From: Scilla litardierei
Lineage: Eukaryota; Streptophyta; Magnoliopsida; Asparagales; Asparagaceae
Direction of reading: 5' to 3'
Assembly (NCBI GenBank): GCA_030789695.1
Contig: JAULAV010002463.1
Location: 1-64,000, forward strand
DNA length: 64,000 nt
Under the pieces are notes generated by a model, which was given only the letters and a program-made list of their open reading frames with translations, had not been told where the DNA came from and searched no databases. Shown here in pieces: positions 1 through 13,715 of the stretch; position 1 is the stretch's first letter, and each line of letters opens with the position of its first letter. A program made the translations under genes and the position numbers.

Positions 1-800
1 GAATGTTTTAAATCTTCTCAATATGAAAGATTTAAGCCATTTTGAATATGACTGCAAATTTTGGGAGAGTATGAATGGCATATATAGTAATTTTCATACT
101 TAGTTAACTATATATGCCATTTTGAATATGACTGCAAATTTTGGGAGAGTATGAATGACATATATAGTAATTTTCATAACATTTAAAATCTTCTCAATAT
201 GAAAGATTCTGTCATAACATTTAACTATATATGCCAAGTATGAAAGATTTTAAATGTCAGGATGCCATCCATCTAGAGGTAGGTTAAGAGAATCTACAAT
301 AGAATCTTGGCAGTCCTGGTATAATTTTAATCCATAACTTTTGATTGCTAATAGTAATTTTAGTAACTATAACTTTTTCAGGCCGTTTCTATGCTAATAG
401 AAATGCTAATTGGAGAATTACTAAAATTGCTAATAGTAATGTTGATTGCTAATAGTAATTACTATGCCATTTATATCAGGCTAAAAACCAGGTGTAGTTA
501 CTTTGGCAGTCCTCAACTTTTGCAGTCCAGATATATGGCTATCTTGGTATATATGGTGGTCCTGATATATATGGTAGACCTGATAAAATTTTAAGTTATT
601 GTAGCCTGATATAAAATTATCAGGTAACACCAAAAAAGATTTGGCAGTCATGCTATAAAGTTTTTAAAGATAACTATATATGGCAGTCCTTAATGATAAC
701 TATATATGGCAATTTTTAAATAGATATTTAAGGACTGAATAAAATTATATATGACAGTTCTAATATAAAGTTTGAAATGGTGGTGGCTTCTGTTATAAGA
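1..800. repeat. Shuffled short-word repeat block
   Basis: A word of about 60 bp containing 'GACTGCAAATTTTGGGAGAG' occurs at about 50 and again at about 130, and words such as 'GGCAGTCCT', 'TATATATGGCAG' and 'GCTAATAGTAAT' recur in varying order up to about 780. This is not a simple tandem array. No coding potential is visible. From about 800 to 1890 the DNA is ordinary AT-rich non-coding sequence with a partial duplication near 1525-1600 ('CCACTTAGATAGCAAAGCA'). Confidence 0.6.
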
Positions 801-1889
801 AAATGATAAATCTTATTTGATGATAAATCTTATATCTATAAGAAAAGGATTAAAATTTTAATGTCACATAGTATATGCTTCTGCTCTTTTTTTCTTTCTG
901 TTTGGATTTGTTTGTGTTGTGATCAATTTGAGGTGTGAAATATTGTTAAAGGGTTTATGAAAGTAACTTTTGAAGGATTGCTATTGATGTCTAGCTTCAT
1001 TCAACAGATTAATATTGCATACTCATATATCATAGAAATTATTTATTGTCATTTAGTTTTCTGTCAATGTTTTTTTGAATCCTTCCGTTTTGATGTCAAA
1101 AATTGACTGGACAGTAACTTGTGCACCTCACTTCACTGGACAGTATCTCAAGGGCATTTACAGATACGAGGACATTAACAAATACATGCATACAACAGTC
1201 CTTCAGCGCTGCCTTTTTACACCAATTAATAAAAACAGATGCTCCAATTGTATACGTTAAAATCAATATTTGTAACTTTCTTTAGTGTTCCATCAGCTCT
1301 TCAGCACAATCCAAGTCTCCAGCATTACCTCTCCAAGATCATCCATGTCACCATTTATCATTGCTTCCCTTCAATATATTTACATGGAGAAGTTTTCCAC
1401 TATGAAAAAAATTAACCTGACAAAAAAGATCAATGTATCAGTTATCATGTATACCTGCCAATGTATCACATAACTTTACCAAATGTTTAAACATACAAAG
1501 CAATATAACAATGAAAAGCAATAAAACATTTAATTCCACTTAGATAGCAAAGCAATATAACATTTTTACTGCCACTTAGATAGCAAAGCAGTATAACATC
1601 CTATGCAACATCTTTTGCATATATAATTTTGAAGAACAAAGTGTGGATGATACATGCTTTTGATGATTATCAAAGTATGGATGATACATGCTTTAGAAAC
1701 TTCCAAACACGAGCAACTCGCAACGACATCAGCAAAAATTGTTTGCATATAACATCAATAAAAGAAATATAATATCATATACAATCATTCAACGTCTGGC
1801 TATTAATCATATAATTTATGATTTGAATTGGCCGAAAAAATGTTTTTGCAACAAATTTAACTATCTAAAATTTTATAATGATATATCTT

Positions 1890-1892
<3 letters not shown>

Positions 1893-1926
<34 letters not shown>
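1893..1926. repeat. (AC)n microsatellite
   Basis: About 17 AC units, read directly. It lies inside the AT-rich interior of the leftmost Helitron and is not flanked by a recognisable insertion on either side. Confidence 0.9.
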
Positions 1927-1932
<6 letters not shown>

Positions 1933-2250
1933 TGTATTGTTCCAACGATATAACTCTGATTATTACTGTTCGTTTAAAATTATTGGATCCAAGTTTTTGA
2001 TGTGGAAGTATTTTAAATGAACCGTGCTCTTAGTGCACATGTTAAATTGTAAGGAAACTAAATTTTGGAAAGAACTAAAATTTTTTAGGGAACTAAATTC
2101 TCAGGGAAAAGTAAATTTAGGTAGAACTAAAATTTTATGGAAACTAAATAACAATTATTATGCTTTAATTTTGGTGGAACTAAGATTTTAAGGGGAATAG
2201 CTTAAATGAACTGTGCCCTATGGGCACGTGTATATACTAGTGTGTGTGTG

Positions 2251-2263
2251 TATACATATATAT

Positions 2264-2340
<77 letters not shown>
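2251..2340. repeat. (TG)/(TA)/(CA)n composite microsatellite
   Basis: Starts directly after the CTAG of the left Helitron and ends directly at the CTAG of the oppositely oriented Helitron at 2341. It therefore sits exactly between two Helitron 3' ends that face each other. Confidence 0.85.
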
Positions 2341-2345
<5 letters not shown>

Positions 2346-2582
2346 CATTACCCGTGTCCATAGGGCACAGTTTATTTAATGGCCGTGGTTCCCCCCTCAC
2401 AAATTTCAAGTTTTCCCCCAAAAGTTAAGCTCCCCCAAATTCAAATCTTCCCCACAAATTCCCCCCCCCCAAAAGTTATCCCAGTCCTAGTCATCAAGCC
2501 ATTATCCTAGTCATAAGCCCTTTGTCCTAGTCACTTGTCCTACAGGGACAAAATTCAAAATCTTCATCAAATATAGAATAGA
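2341..2582 (-). mobile_element. Small non-autonomous Helitron
   Basis: Read on the minus strand it begins with TC (TCTATTCTATATTTG, at 2582) and ends with the hairpin of 'GTGCCCTATGGACAC' followed by CTAG at 2341-2344. The bases outside are A (5' side) and T (3' side), as expected for A|T insertion. At 242 bp it has no coding capacity. Its 5' part shares the word for 'TTTGAATTTTGTCC' with the Helitrons at 3619 and 14904, so these belong to one family. Confidence 0.6.
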
Positions 2583-2585
2583 TAG

Positions 2586-2586
<1 letters not shown>

Positions 2587-2648
<62 letters not shown>
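2587..2648. repeat. (TG)n microsatellite
   Basis: Pure TG run of about 31 units between the small Helitron and fold-back element A1. Confidence 0.9.

Positions 2649-3573
<925 letters not shown>

Positions 3574-3618
<45 letters not shown>
3574..3618. repeat. (CA)n then (TA)n microsatellite
   Basis: CA run ending in a short TA run. The TC of the next Helitron begins at 3619 directly after an A. Confidence 0.85.
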
Positions 3619-3619
<1 letters not shown>

Positions 3620-4134
3620 CTATATTACAAAAGAGAGAGGTTTTTGAATCTTTGTCCCATGTGGCAATGTCACATCGCCACATGGGACAACCTTCTTAAA
3701 CCCAAAACCTAAAAAACACAAAACTCCACCCAACCCCCAAAACCAAACACCCAAAATCACACCCCAAGCAAAAAAAACCAAAAACCCCAAGACACTACAC
3801 ACACTCAAACCGACCATTCTCATTTTCACCTGTTTTTGCACTCATCGAAACACCTGTCTAAAAAAATTGAAACCCAAAAAAACACAGGGAATGTGCAATC
3901 AAAGAGGCGGGCTGAGCTTTTTGGACGTCCGTTTCAATTAACCCCTCAAGCACAGATCCAAAGGCGCGCGCGCCGAATTTATTGTTCCTCGCCGAAGGCG
4001 GCCGTGCCTCTAAATTTTTTTACGCTAATTTGTTGTTCTTTTAAATTTTGGCTGTAGAAATATTTTTTTGGGGACAACGATTTTGCGGGAAAAAGTTTTG
4101 AATGCACCGTGTCCGCGGGCACGGGTTATGACTA

Positions 4135-4135
<1 letters not shown>
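3619..4135 (+). mobile_element. Non-autonomous Helitron (517 bp)
   Basis: The 5' end is TCTATATTACAAAAGAGAG at 3619. The 3' end is a hairpin at 4107-4124 (CCGTGTCCGCGGGCACGG) followed 7 bases later by CTAG at 4132-4135. The outside bases are A and T, matching Helitron A|T insertion. The 3' third has 'GAATTTATTGTTC' and 'GCCGAAGGCGGCC' words, the subterminal minisatellite seen in the larger relatives. No gene is present. Confidence 0.75.

Positions 4136-4181
<46 letters not shown>
4136..4181. repeat. (TA)n microsatellite between two Helitrons
   Basis: Pure TA run. One Helitron ends (CTAG) at its left edge and another starts (TC) at its right edge. Confidence 0.9.
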
Positions 4182-4184
<3 letters not shown>

Positions 4185-5734
4185 ATATTATAAAACAGGG
4201 ATGTTATCATGGGTTTTTGGATAAGAGTTTTTGATAAGAGAAATTGGATAAGGGTTTGAATTGTATTTGGGGGTATATAAATGAGGGATGTTATAATGAG
4301 ATATGGATAAGAGATATTTGATAGGAGAAATTGGATAAGAGAAATTGGATAAAGGGTTGAATGAGGGATGTTATAAGAGTTATTGGATAAGAGATATTTG
4401 ATAGGAGAAATTGGATAAGAGTTTGAATTGTAATTTTGAAATTTGGGGGGAAAAATTTGAATTTCAGTGTGAAACCCAAGGGGGAAAGGATGTTTCACGT
4501 GTCTTTCATTTTGGGGAAACCAAAATTTCTCAGCCTCGCCCCTCTCCTCCTGGCACGCTGGCAACCCCACCCTCTGCGAAAAGCCATCAAAAGCTTCGGC
4601 ACGGCACGATGATCTCCCTGGAGGTGGTGGGCACGATGATCTCCCTGGAGGTGGTGGGAATGCCCTCAAGCACCGAAGACTCTCGATTTTGCTCGAGCCC
4701 TCAAGCACCGAAGCCCTCAAGCCCTCAAGCCCTCTCGCCGTCCTTCAGAAGCCCTCAAGCCCTCAACGATGATCTCCTTGGAGCTGTATTCCAAATTATA
4801 AATTGATGCAGGATAAAAAATTTTGCTTTGGTGTTATATTTGAGGCTATTAGTTCCATAAAAACTTGCAAGTTTCCTTTAATAAAATGACGATTTTTGTA
4901 AGTTTCCTCTAATAAAATGACGATTTCTGTACTATTACTTTGCAGTTTGCACGGAAGATAAGTATTCACGTTTACTTCTATTTGTTTTAATTTTGATGCA
5001 AATGTTTATGTATATAGCTATTTCTACATTGGCAGCTGTTCTTTTGTAAATCAGAAAGTTCTTCTCCGAATGATGCCTGTAGATCTTGAAACCCACCTTA
5101 TAGTTGACAATGCTAACCTGATGTGAAGAACTGGAGGCAACATGTCTGGAGCTGCAGCTTCAGTTAGAAAGGTATGATCTCCCTTATTATTCTTTAAATT
5201 TTACTGCCTTGCATTTTAATAATGGGCGTAATTGTTTGGGTTTTTGTTGTTGCTTCTTTTTGTTGATGTGGAGGAACACGAGATTAGAGAACATGTGCTG
5301 TATGATTTCAAATTTGGGAAGGAATAAGAAGCAGGTTTGGTCATTTTTGGTGTTTGGATCTCAGAGTTTGCCGCTTTCATGGGTAGCTACCCTCTCTTCT
5401 TATTTCTTCTTGATTCGAGCTTGCTTCTGAATACATAATACTTAACGATGGCTGCTTACATTTTCATGCACATAACCTATTTGATCTTTTGTCCAACAAA
5501 GCCCTTGAACTGCAATGCTGACTTGGAGGTTGGAGTAGCAATCAAATGAAGTCATGGCCGGTTCAAAATGTATGGTTTGACCGGTTCATTTATTCATTTG
5601 TTCATTAAGTATGTTGGTTAATTAATAATTTATTTGTTCAATTGATACCCAGCTTAAGATCAAGCTGCAATCACGTTTCAAGTGGTAGATATGTGAGTGA
5701 TTATAATGATGATCTAAAGCAGGTGAAGTTACTA

Positions 5735-7123
5735 GAAATTGAGCTTTGATGATTTGTTTGTTGCATATATTTTTAATGGAATTTAATTGAGTTATGTTGT
5801 TTTGTGTTTACGATAGATGAGCAATCTAACGAAGGAGGAGTTTGTTTAAGTGCTTCGATGACATTGCACAGGATTCCCAAGAGGGAGTTGAAATTTTTGC
5901 GATGTCACATTGCACAAATGTGGGAGATGTGAGGTGAGAATGGGCCAGTTCTTAGACAAAAAGTATTGTTCCTAGCACGCTTTGATTGTTTTCTTTCTGT
6001 TCTTGGTTTGTTTGACAGATTTTATTTCTTCCATTCAACATATATGTTTATCTTGGACTTTTTGATATATAAGTGGAAACTGCATTTATTGAATTTTCTC
6101 AGTCTATATTATTAGTTGTGTACATGAGATATCTTGCTTTATGAAATCTGATTTTGTGCAATATCCGGTTAAATCCTAGAATTTTTTTAACATCTGTGAA
6201 ATTGAGCTTTGATGATTTGTTTGTTGCATATATTTTTGATGGAATTTAATTGAGTTATGCTGTTTTGTGTTTACGATAGATGAGCAATCTAACGAAGGAG
6301 GAGTTTGTTTAAGTGCTTCGACGACATTGCACAGGATTCCCAAGAGGGAGTTGAAATTTTTGCGATGTCACATTGCACAAATGTGGGAGATGTGAGGTGA
6401 GAATGGGCCAGTTCTTAGACAAAAAGTATTGTTCCTAGCACGCTTTGATTATTTTCTTTCTGTTCTTGGTTTGTTTGACAGATTTTATTTCTCCCATTCA
6501 ACATATATGTTTATCTTGGCCTTTTTGATATATAAGTGGAAACTGCATTTATTGAATTTTCTCAGTCTATATTATTAGTTGTGTACATGAGATATCTTGC
6601 TTTATGAAATCTGATTTTGTGCAATATCCGGTTAAATCCTAGAATTTTTTTAACATCTGTGAAATTGAGCTTTGATGATTTGTTTGTTGCATATATTTTT
6701 GATGGAATTTAATTGAGTTATGTTGTTTTGTGTTTACGATAGATGAGCAATCTAACGAAGGAGGAGTTTGTTTAAGTGCTTCGACGACATTGCACAGGAT
6801 TCCCAAGGGGGAGTTGAAATTTTTGCGATATCACATTGCACAAATGTGGGAGATGTGAGGTGAGAATGGGCCAGTTCTTAGACAAAAAGTATTGTTCCTA
6901 GCACGCTTTGATTGTTTTCTTTCTGTTCTTGGTTTGTTTGACAGATTTTATTTCTTCCATTCAACATATATGTTTATCTTGGCCTTTTTGATATATAAGT
7001 GGAAACTGCATTTATTGAATTTTCTCAGTCTATATTATTAGTTGTGTACATGAGATATCTTGCTTTATGAAATCTGATTTTGTGCAATATCCGGTTAAAT
7101 CCTAGAATTTTTTTAACATCTGT
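5735..7123. repeat. Three tandem copies of a 463-bp unit
   Basis: Units start at 5735, 6198 and 6661, each with 'GAAATTGAGCTTTGATGATT', and the last ends at 7123 with 'TTTTTTTAACATCTGT'. The copies differ at only a few positions, so the triplication is recent. Each holds an open stretch of about 29 codons that starts 'KCFDDIAQDSQEGVEI', ends '...TNVGDVR' and is followed by a donor-like GTGAGA. Copy 3 has two replacements in it. I do not recognise the peptide. Confidence 0.85.
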
Positions 7124-10100
7124 TCATTTTCCTTACAATCAAAGTTGAATGCAGCTTGAAACTTAAGTATGTTGAGTTGTAGCAATCAAATTTGTGTATA
7201 TGCTATCTAACACTGTAGAATACAGGTCTGGACTGTGGTCTTTTGTGCTGCTTTATTGAAGAAGAGCAGCCATACTTAAGTTGAATCTGTTGTGAGTCGA
7301 AAGATTGATGGGAGGGGCAATAGATGGAACATGCAAAGCATAATACCAGCATTGATTGAAATCATTGTATTATGAGTTAGAAGTATTCTTATCCTTGGCT
7401 CTTATGCTGCCATATGCAAATCAATGAGTGTTATCATCTTCTAATTTATATCATGAAACCAAAGCACTAAAGCCAAAAAATAAACCTACAGGACGGTTGT
7501 TTGTTTATGATATATTTCATTATTAATAGAGACATCTAAACACAAACCTACATGATTGCATTTTAATTGGGATTCTGATGCCAAAAAAGTTGAAGGCCAG
7601 CCTTTAACAGCTCAACATCTCAAGAGTGGACATAAATAAAAACAGGTATGTTTGCTAAAATTCAAATGCACAGCCTCTGATTTGTTTGCAGTGAATAATA
7701 GGTCTGTTTATATTCGCCGTATAATCACTCACATATCTACCACTTGAAACTTGATTGCAGATTGATCTTAAGCTGGTCATCATTTGAACAAGTGAATTAT
7801 TAATAAACCAACATACTTAATGAACAAGCTGTAATCAAATTTTTTTACATCTGTTAGTAACCGAACTAATCTAGAACAATGAATAATAATTTTGTTAATT
7901 CATGTTTACTTGCATCGCCCTTCTGAAACTACTTAGCCCCATTGTATTGGAAGTTTGTGTAGTGGTATCAAAGTTCAACATATTATGTGATAGTACATAT
8001 AATCTATACTGTGTTAGATAAAATTTGTTGTACAAGGGCGGTGTTTAAACTTTATGTCTCTTGGGTGAAAATAGGTTATGGCAGATGATTGGCATTTAGC
8101 TAATGAAGTTGGAATTACTGCCAAGCTGGTGGCTACTAATGAAAAATTCAAAAACATAACGAATCATACGCTTATCTCTAATGATGAAATTGCTAGGCCA
8201 ATTTTCCCAATCAGAAATAGCTACAATTATTCCAAATAAATATAATAATATGTCCTTTTTGTTTTACATTCATTTTTAATGGAAATAACAACCAATCATA
8301 TGACCATATGGCTATACTTTAGTATAGGACAATTGTAAGTGAACCAAAAAATGATTTTGAAGCACAAGTGATTTGCTGCCCAATTCCTTCTTTGTTATTG
8401 AATAAGTTGAATGCTGCCATTTGATGCATTCTTTGTTATTGAGTTATTGTATGCTTTTGGCTTATTTGTTCTTGGTAGAAAATTTTCTAACTGATTGTGA
8501 TGCTCCAATGCATTATAAACTTCTTTCAGGCCGATGGACATTACATATGCAATGAACAGGTAAGTAATTTGGGGTAGTTCAACTTTATCTTGAGATTATT
8601 CTAGCATTAATTTAATCATGCGATTATTATGGAATTAATTTTATCCTGCAAATATTTATGTAGATGGTCAACATCATCCTGTGATTATTATAACATTAAT
8701 TTTATCTCCTGGTCCAGATGGGATAGTTCAACTTGGAAAACACAATAATGCTATCTGTTTGACATGTGTTTATTCATAATTTTGTTAAGAATTTTCATCC
8801 TTTACATGTGAAATTCCATTTAAACATTATTCATTACCCCTCATTGCTGACCATGAGTCTGAAAATCATTAATTCATTACAGTAGTTGGTGACTTTCGCG
8901 TGTGGCAGGATAAGGTGTCTCTGATGGTCTCATTTCGTGTTTTTTCCTGTTGTGGGTGTGGGTGTTGGGGGGCTGGCTTTACATGACTCCCTTTTTCTTT
9001 TTTCCCAGTTATTTTTTCAAATCTACGAAGACCCAACTCATCTGTTAATTATAGGGACACGTTCGTAAGTATTTGTTTCATAGAGATTCAAGAAATGGTT
9101 GGAAGTTTGTTATGCATTTATGTTCATGACTGTAAGAAGAGATCACGATCTTCAGTAATTAATGTAAAATTTGACTTGGTTCAGGGACTGCTACGAGGTC
9201 ATTGTTCTGGGATGTTCTGATTGTATTATGGAGATAATTTTGGCAATGGTATGAAGCAAAGTTATGGGCGTTCTCCATTGCTTTTACAAAAACTTTGGCA
9301 GCCAGAATGTAGGAAGACAAACCATGGTGGGTTGGATATTTTTTAACTATTTTTAATATGTAAATTTTTTGGTTTCCGGTACAAATTAAAAAACACAATG
9401 CAACCTCCATTCCAATCTTGAAATTGTGCCAGAAGTTTTTTTGTAGATGTTATAGAAAACTCAGGTCTATGTACAGGAATTGTCAACACTTTCTTGCCTT
9501 CTGGAGCTTCCATATAAGATCAATATGGTTTCTATTGCATGTTCCAAGGGTCCAACTGATGATGCCTTTTCCCGCTTCATTGTGGTCAAATTACAATGGA
9601 CATTGGCTTGAGGTGGGTTTGAGATTCGAGCATAATTCTTGCTGTTGACTTGATATTCAGGCTTGATTTAGGATATTCAGCCTTGATATTCATATTTTTT
9701 GTAAGAATAGAGTATCCATGCTTTAGACCGTGTTCAGGTTTATTCACATTGCCATACTTCTCTTAGCTTACATTGGTATCAAGGATGTGCATTTTTTTCT
9801 TCTTTTTAACACTGAAATAATATTCCCATGTTTTTGTTTGGCCATGTCATTAGTTTATCAGGAGTACACTCCATGTTGGAAGATCTGTTTGTTATCAAAA
9901 GGGTTTACACTTTTTTGAGTTCAAACCTAGAAGCTGGAGAAATTTGGTGGAAAATTTCAGACTGTCAATATCCTGGAAGACGGAGATAATATGAATCCTA
10001 TAGATTTTTCATAAAATTGAATATTTTTTATTGCTTATTAGCTACTAAAGAAAGTGGTTACAGCAAGCTAAAAAACTGTGTGCTGTAGTTTCTGCCAAGT

Positions 10101-11661
10101 TAATTGAAATTCTTTTCAACATATATTTCTCTTAATACAGAGTTTTTTCTATTTCTTTGTGTCATATGAATAATGATATGCATTTAAATTTAGCCAGCCA
10201 TCCCCAAATGTGAGAAAGAGAGAGAGAGGGAGACCATGGTTTACTTGCTAGAGAGAGGGAGACCATGTTTTACTTGCTTATTTGCTTAGTGCACATCTTA
10301 GTGTTATCAACCAACTATTTCTTATGATGGATCTTTGTTTTTTCAGGTAGAGAAATCAATGCCTTTATGTTTAGCGAAGTGGCGACAAGTCCTTAACAAT
10401 TACTGATAATAACTGATTGGGATCATTGAAGATCGTCAAGCTAAGATCATTTAAGATCGTCAAGCTAATATAGAGCTGATTTAGGCCTTTGTATAGAAGA
10501 TGAAGAGTCAAGTCAAGGATTATGTTTAGTGAATACTCGGGTTTTAGCGGCTGCTGTAGAGTTGTAACAATTGTTCGACATAACATGGTAACAAGTGGAT
10601 TTTTGAAATGAGGAGTAGGATTCAATCTCTGTGTAAGACATAACATGGTAAAAATTGTCCACAATCTTTGTGTTAGAAATGAGGAGCAGGATTAGGAGGT
10701 GGAGTTTGATTCAGAGGGGAGCGATAAGTGATGGAGCCTTGCTCGACTTTGACTTTGAATTGTTTGAACATGAGGCAAGGGATGCTGTCAGGGATTACTC
10801 TGTCTTTGTACCGTCAGTTGGGGATATGTACTGGTTTTCTTGCTAAATATTGTATTTTGATGATTCAACTTCTGTCTGTTTGTTGATAATACATTATATT
10901 GTTATTGTGCAAAGTGGATTTTTCCTTTTATTTTAAGAATTGTGAAATGTAATTGGTAGTCATTGTAGAGAAGTAAAGGGTACACAGATTATTTGGGAGA
11001 GGAGAGGAGCAAAGGGCGTTTGCAACAACAGGGAGCAAACACATGTATTATTTTGTGTTAAATTGAGTGACTCGAATCCGGTTTTTGACCCGACCCAAAG
11101 AGCTCGCGGTGCGACAATTAATGAGGAATTTTTTATGTGGTGGTATGGACCTTTCTAATTTTGCACATATATATATATATGATGTAATCTAGAGTTTCAG
11201 TTTTCAACCTCTTCTTTAGCCGCATTTTTCTTCCTTTTGTATCAAATTTTTGATATAATGGATTTATCTCCTCTGTCCGTGGTTTTTTCCCGGCTTGGGG
11301 ATTTCCATGTAAATTTGTGTGTTATTTGTTTATGTTTTTATTGCTTATTCTTAATTTATTTCGTAACATTTTTTGTACCTTCGAGTTGAGGGTAATTTGT
11401 CGTAACAAATCATTTCTTTTGCCTTTAATGTTTGTGGAAAAAAATGATGCCTCATTCTTTGTTTACATGAACATCTATTGTATTAGAAGGGAACTCGAAG
11501 CAAGTGCATTGATAACATACTAATATGGCATAGATCTACTATCTTCCAAAAAAGGTCATCTTTTTTACTTACTCCATTGGCATCTATTGATTTATTTAAG
11601 TCAATTGGTAATAGAATGTGTGAACATGGAGTCACAAGGATTGCTGAAATGGCACCACGCT
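7124..11661. other. AT-rich Helitron interior, no gene recognised
   Basis: Mostly intron-like, T-rich sequence. Notable local features: a possible exon at 8075-8150 ('ATGGCAGATGATTGGCATTT'); a 34-bp word in 10203-10280 repeated around 'GAGAGAGGGAGACCATG'; an open stretch at 9462-9645 ('QVYVQELSTLSCLLEL' and on to a TGA) that reads like a C-terminal exon I cannot name; and a short (TA)n at about 11168. No RNA gene or promoter stands out. Confidence 0.5.
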
Positions 11662-11985
11662 GAATTTGTTCTTCTACGCCGAATTTGTTGTGCTGCATCG
11701 AAGGCGTCCGTATCGAATTTGTTATTCCATGTCGAAGGTACCCGTCGAATTTGTAGTTCCACGCCGAAGGCGCCCGCGCCATTTTGACATGCTAATTTGT
11801 TGTTCTGAGACGAAGGCGCCCGCGCCGAATTTTTTCTTCTTCGCCGAATTTGTTGTTCTGCGTCAAAGGCGCCCACGTCGCGCCCGCGCCGAATTTGTTG
11901 TTCCACGTCGAAGGTGCCCCGGCTAAATTTTTTTAACACTAATTTGTTGTTCAGTGTCCGAATTTGTTGTTCCGCGCCAGCTGTC
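11662..11985. repeat. Helitron 3' subterminal minisatellite (GC-rich type)
   Basis: Degenerate repeats of 'GAATTTGTTGTTC' plus 'CGTCGAAGGCGCCCGCGCC', units of about 35 bp, ending about 60 bp before the proposed 3' terminus at 12047. The same array occurs at 12575-12850 and, on the other strand, at 14010-14520. GC-rich units in an AT-rich setting explain the spurious open frames on both strands. Confidence 0.75.
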
Positions 11986-12047
11986 CCCGTCAGTTTCGCG
12001 TCCTTGAAAAGACCTTTGCCATGCCCTCCGGTCACGTGCATTCACTA

Positions 12048-12969
12048 TCTATTATATAAAAGAGGGATGTTATCAAGAGAAGTTGGATAAAAGAATTTGG
12101 ACATGAGAAATTGGATAAGAGAATTTGGATATCTATTATACATTTGACAACGTTTTTTGAATTCTAAGGCTGACTACGACAAGATAAAGAGTGTCTGAGA
12201 TTTGATCTTGGTAAATCAATGGTTGAGATTGGATTTTGTGAAAATTTTAGTGAGAAAACTTAAATTTTAGTGGAAAAAGTGCCTTGGAAACCTAAACTTT
12301 GAAATTAGAAATGCCTTGGGAAAGATTGTGGAGATTAAACTTGGAGGGAAAATGCCTTGGAAACCTAAACTTTGAAATTAGAAGTGCCTTGGGAAAGATT
12401 GTATAGATTAAATTTGGAGGGAAAAGTGCCTTGGAAACCTAAACTTTGAAATTAAAAGTGCCTCGGAAAAGATTGTCGAAAAAAATTATCCATTAAATTA
12501 AACAAAATAAAAAAATTTAGCGTAAAACAATTTAGAGGAACAACAAATAAGCGTAAAAATACCCTGAGCTTTGTTGTTCTTCGGCGTCTGCGCCGAAGGC
12601 GCCCGCATCAATGGCGCCCGCTAAATTTTTTGCGCTACTTTGTTGTTCCGCGTCGAAGGCGCGGGCGCCAAATTTGTTGTTCGACACCGAATTTGTTGTT
12701 CCGCGTCGAAGGCGCGGGCGCCAAATTTGTTGTTAAATGCCGAATTTGTTGTTCTGCATCGAATTTGTTGTTCCGCGCCAAAAGCTCATGTGACAAATTT
12801 GTTGTTCCGCACCGAAGACGCCCGTGCCGAAGGTGCCCGTGCCGCTAAATATTTGTACGCTAATTTATTGATTTGTTAAATTTTTTTGTGGAAATAATTT
12901 TTCGGGAAACAAAGATTTCGCGAGGGAAATCTTAAATGAACCGTGCCCGCGGGCACGGGTTATGACTAG
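12048..12969 (+). mobile_element. Non-autonomous Helitron (922 bp)
   Basis: Begins TCTATTATATAAAAGAGGG at 12048. It ends with a perfect 18-base palindrome CCGTGCCCGCGGGCACGG at 12941-12958, then GGTTATGA-type spacer and CTAG at 12966-12969. A precedes it and T follows. The centre (12250-12480) has three copies of a word with 'GTGCCTTGGAAACCTAAAC'. The GC-rich subterminal minisatellite is at 12575-12850. It appears inserted directly at the decayed end of the preceding Helitron. Confidence 0.75.
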
Positions 12970-12984
12970 TATATATATATATAT

Positions 12985-13639
<655 letters not shown>

Positions 13640-13710
<71 letters not shown>
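13640..13710. repeat. (TA)n microsatellite
   Basis: About 35 TA units between fold-back elements A3 and D1. Confidence 0.95.

Positions 13711-13715
<5 letters not shown>

Larger units (their letters stand above)
1..2250 (+). mobile_element. 3' part of a Helitron (left end outside window)
   Basis: The right end has Helitron 3' features: a short hairpin (GTGCCCTATGGGCAC, about 2215-2229) followed by CTAG at 2247-2250 and then T. Upstream, about 2045-2200, is a degenerate array of 'GGAACTAAATTTT' words that also precedes the 3' end of the Helitron ending at 48866. A decayed second hairpin (GTGC...GCAC) lies near 2027-2041. The 5' end is not in the window, so the true extent is inferred. I recognise no gene here; the short open frames at 391-594, 1075-1260 and 1285-1473 look random. 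Confidence 0.5.
4182..12047 (+). mobile_element. Candidate 7.9-kb Helitron with decayed 3' end
   Basis: The 5' terminus TCTATATTATAAAACAGGG at 4182 is the same as at 33960 and nearly that at 50921. The proposed 3' terminus, about 12021-12047, is a decayed version of the family end: ATGCCC...GGTCACGTGC then TTCACTA. It is preceded by the GC-rich 'GAATTTGTTGTTC' minisatellite at 11662-11985. Most of the interior is AT-rich non-coding DNA. Possible captured exon pieces with splice-like edges lie at 5139-5172 (ATG TCT GGA GCT ... AGAAAG|GTATGA) and 9462-9645; I recognise neither. A CTC-rich word block lies at 4610-4770. The 3' end assignment is inference. Confidence 0.5.
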
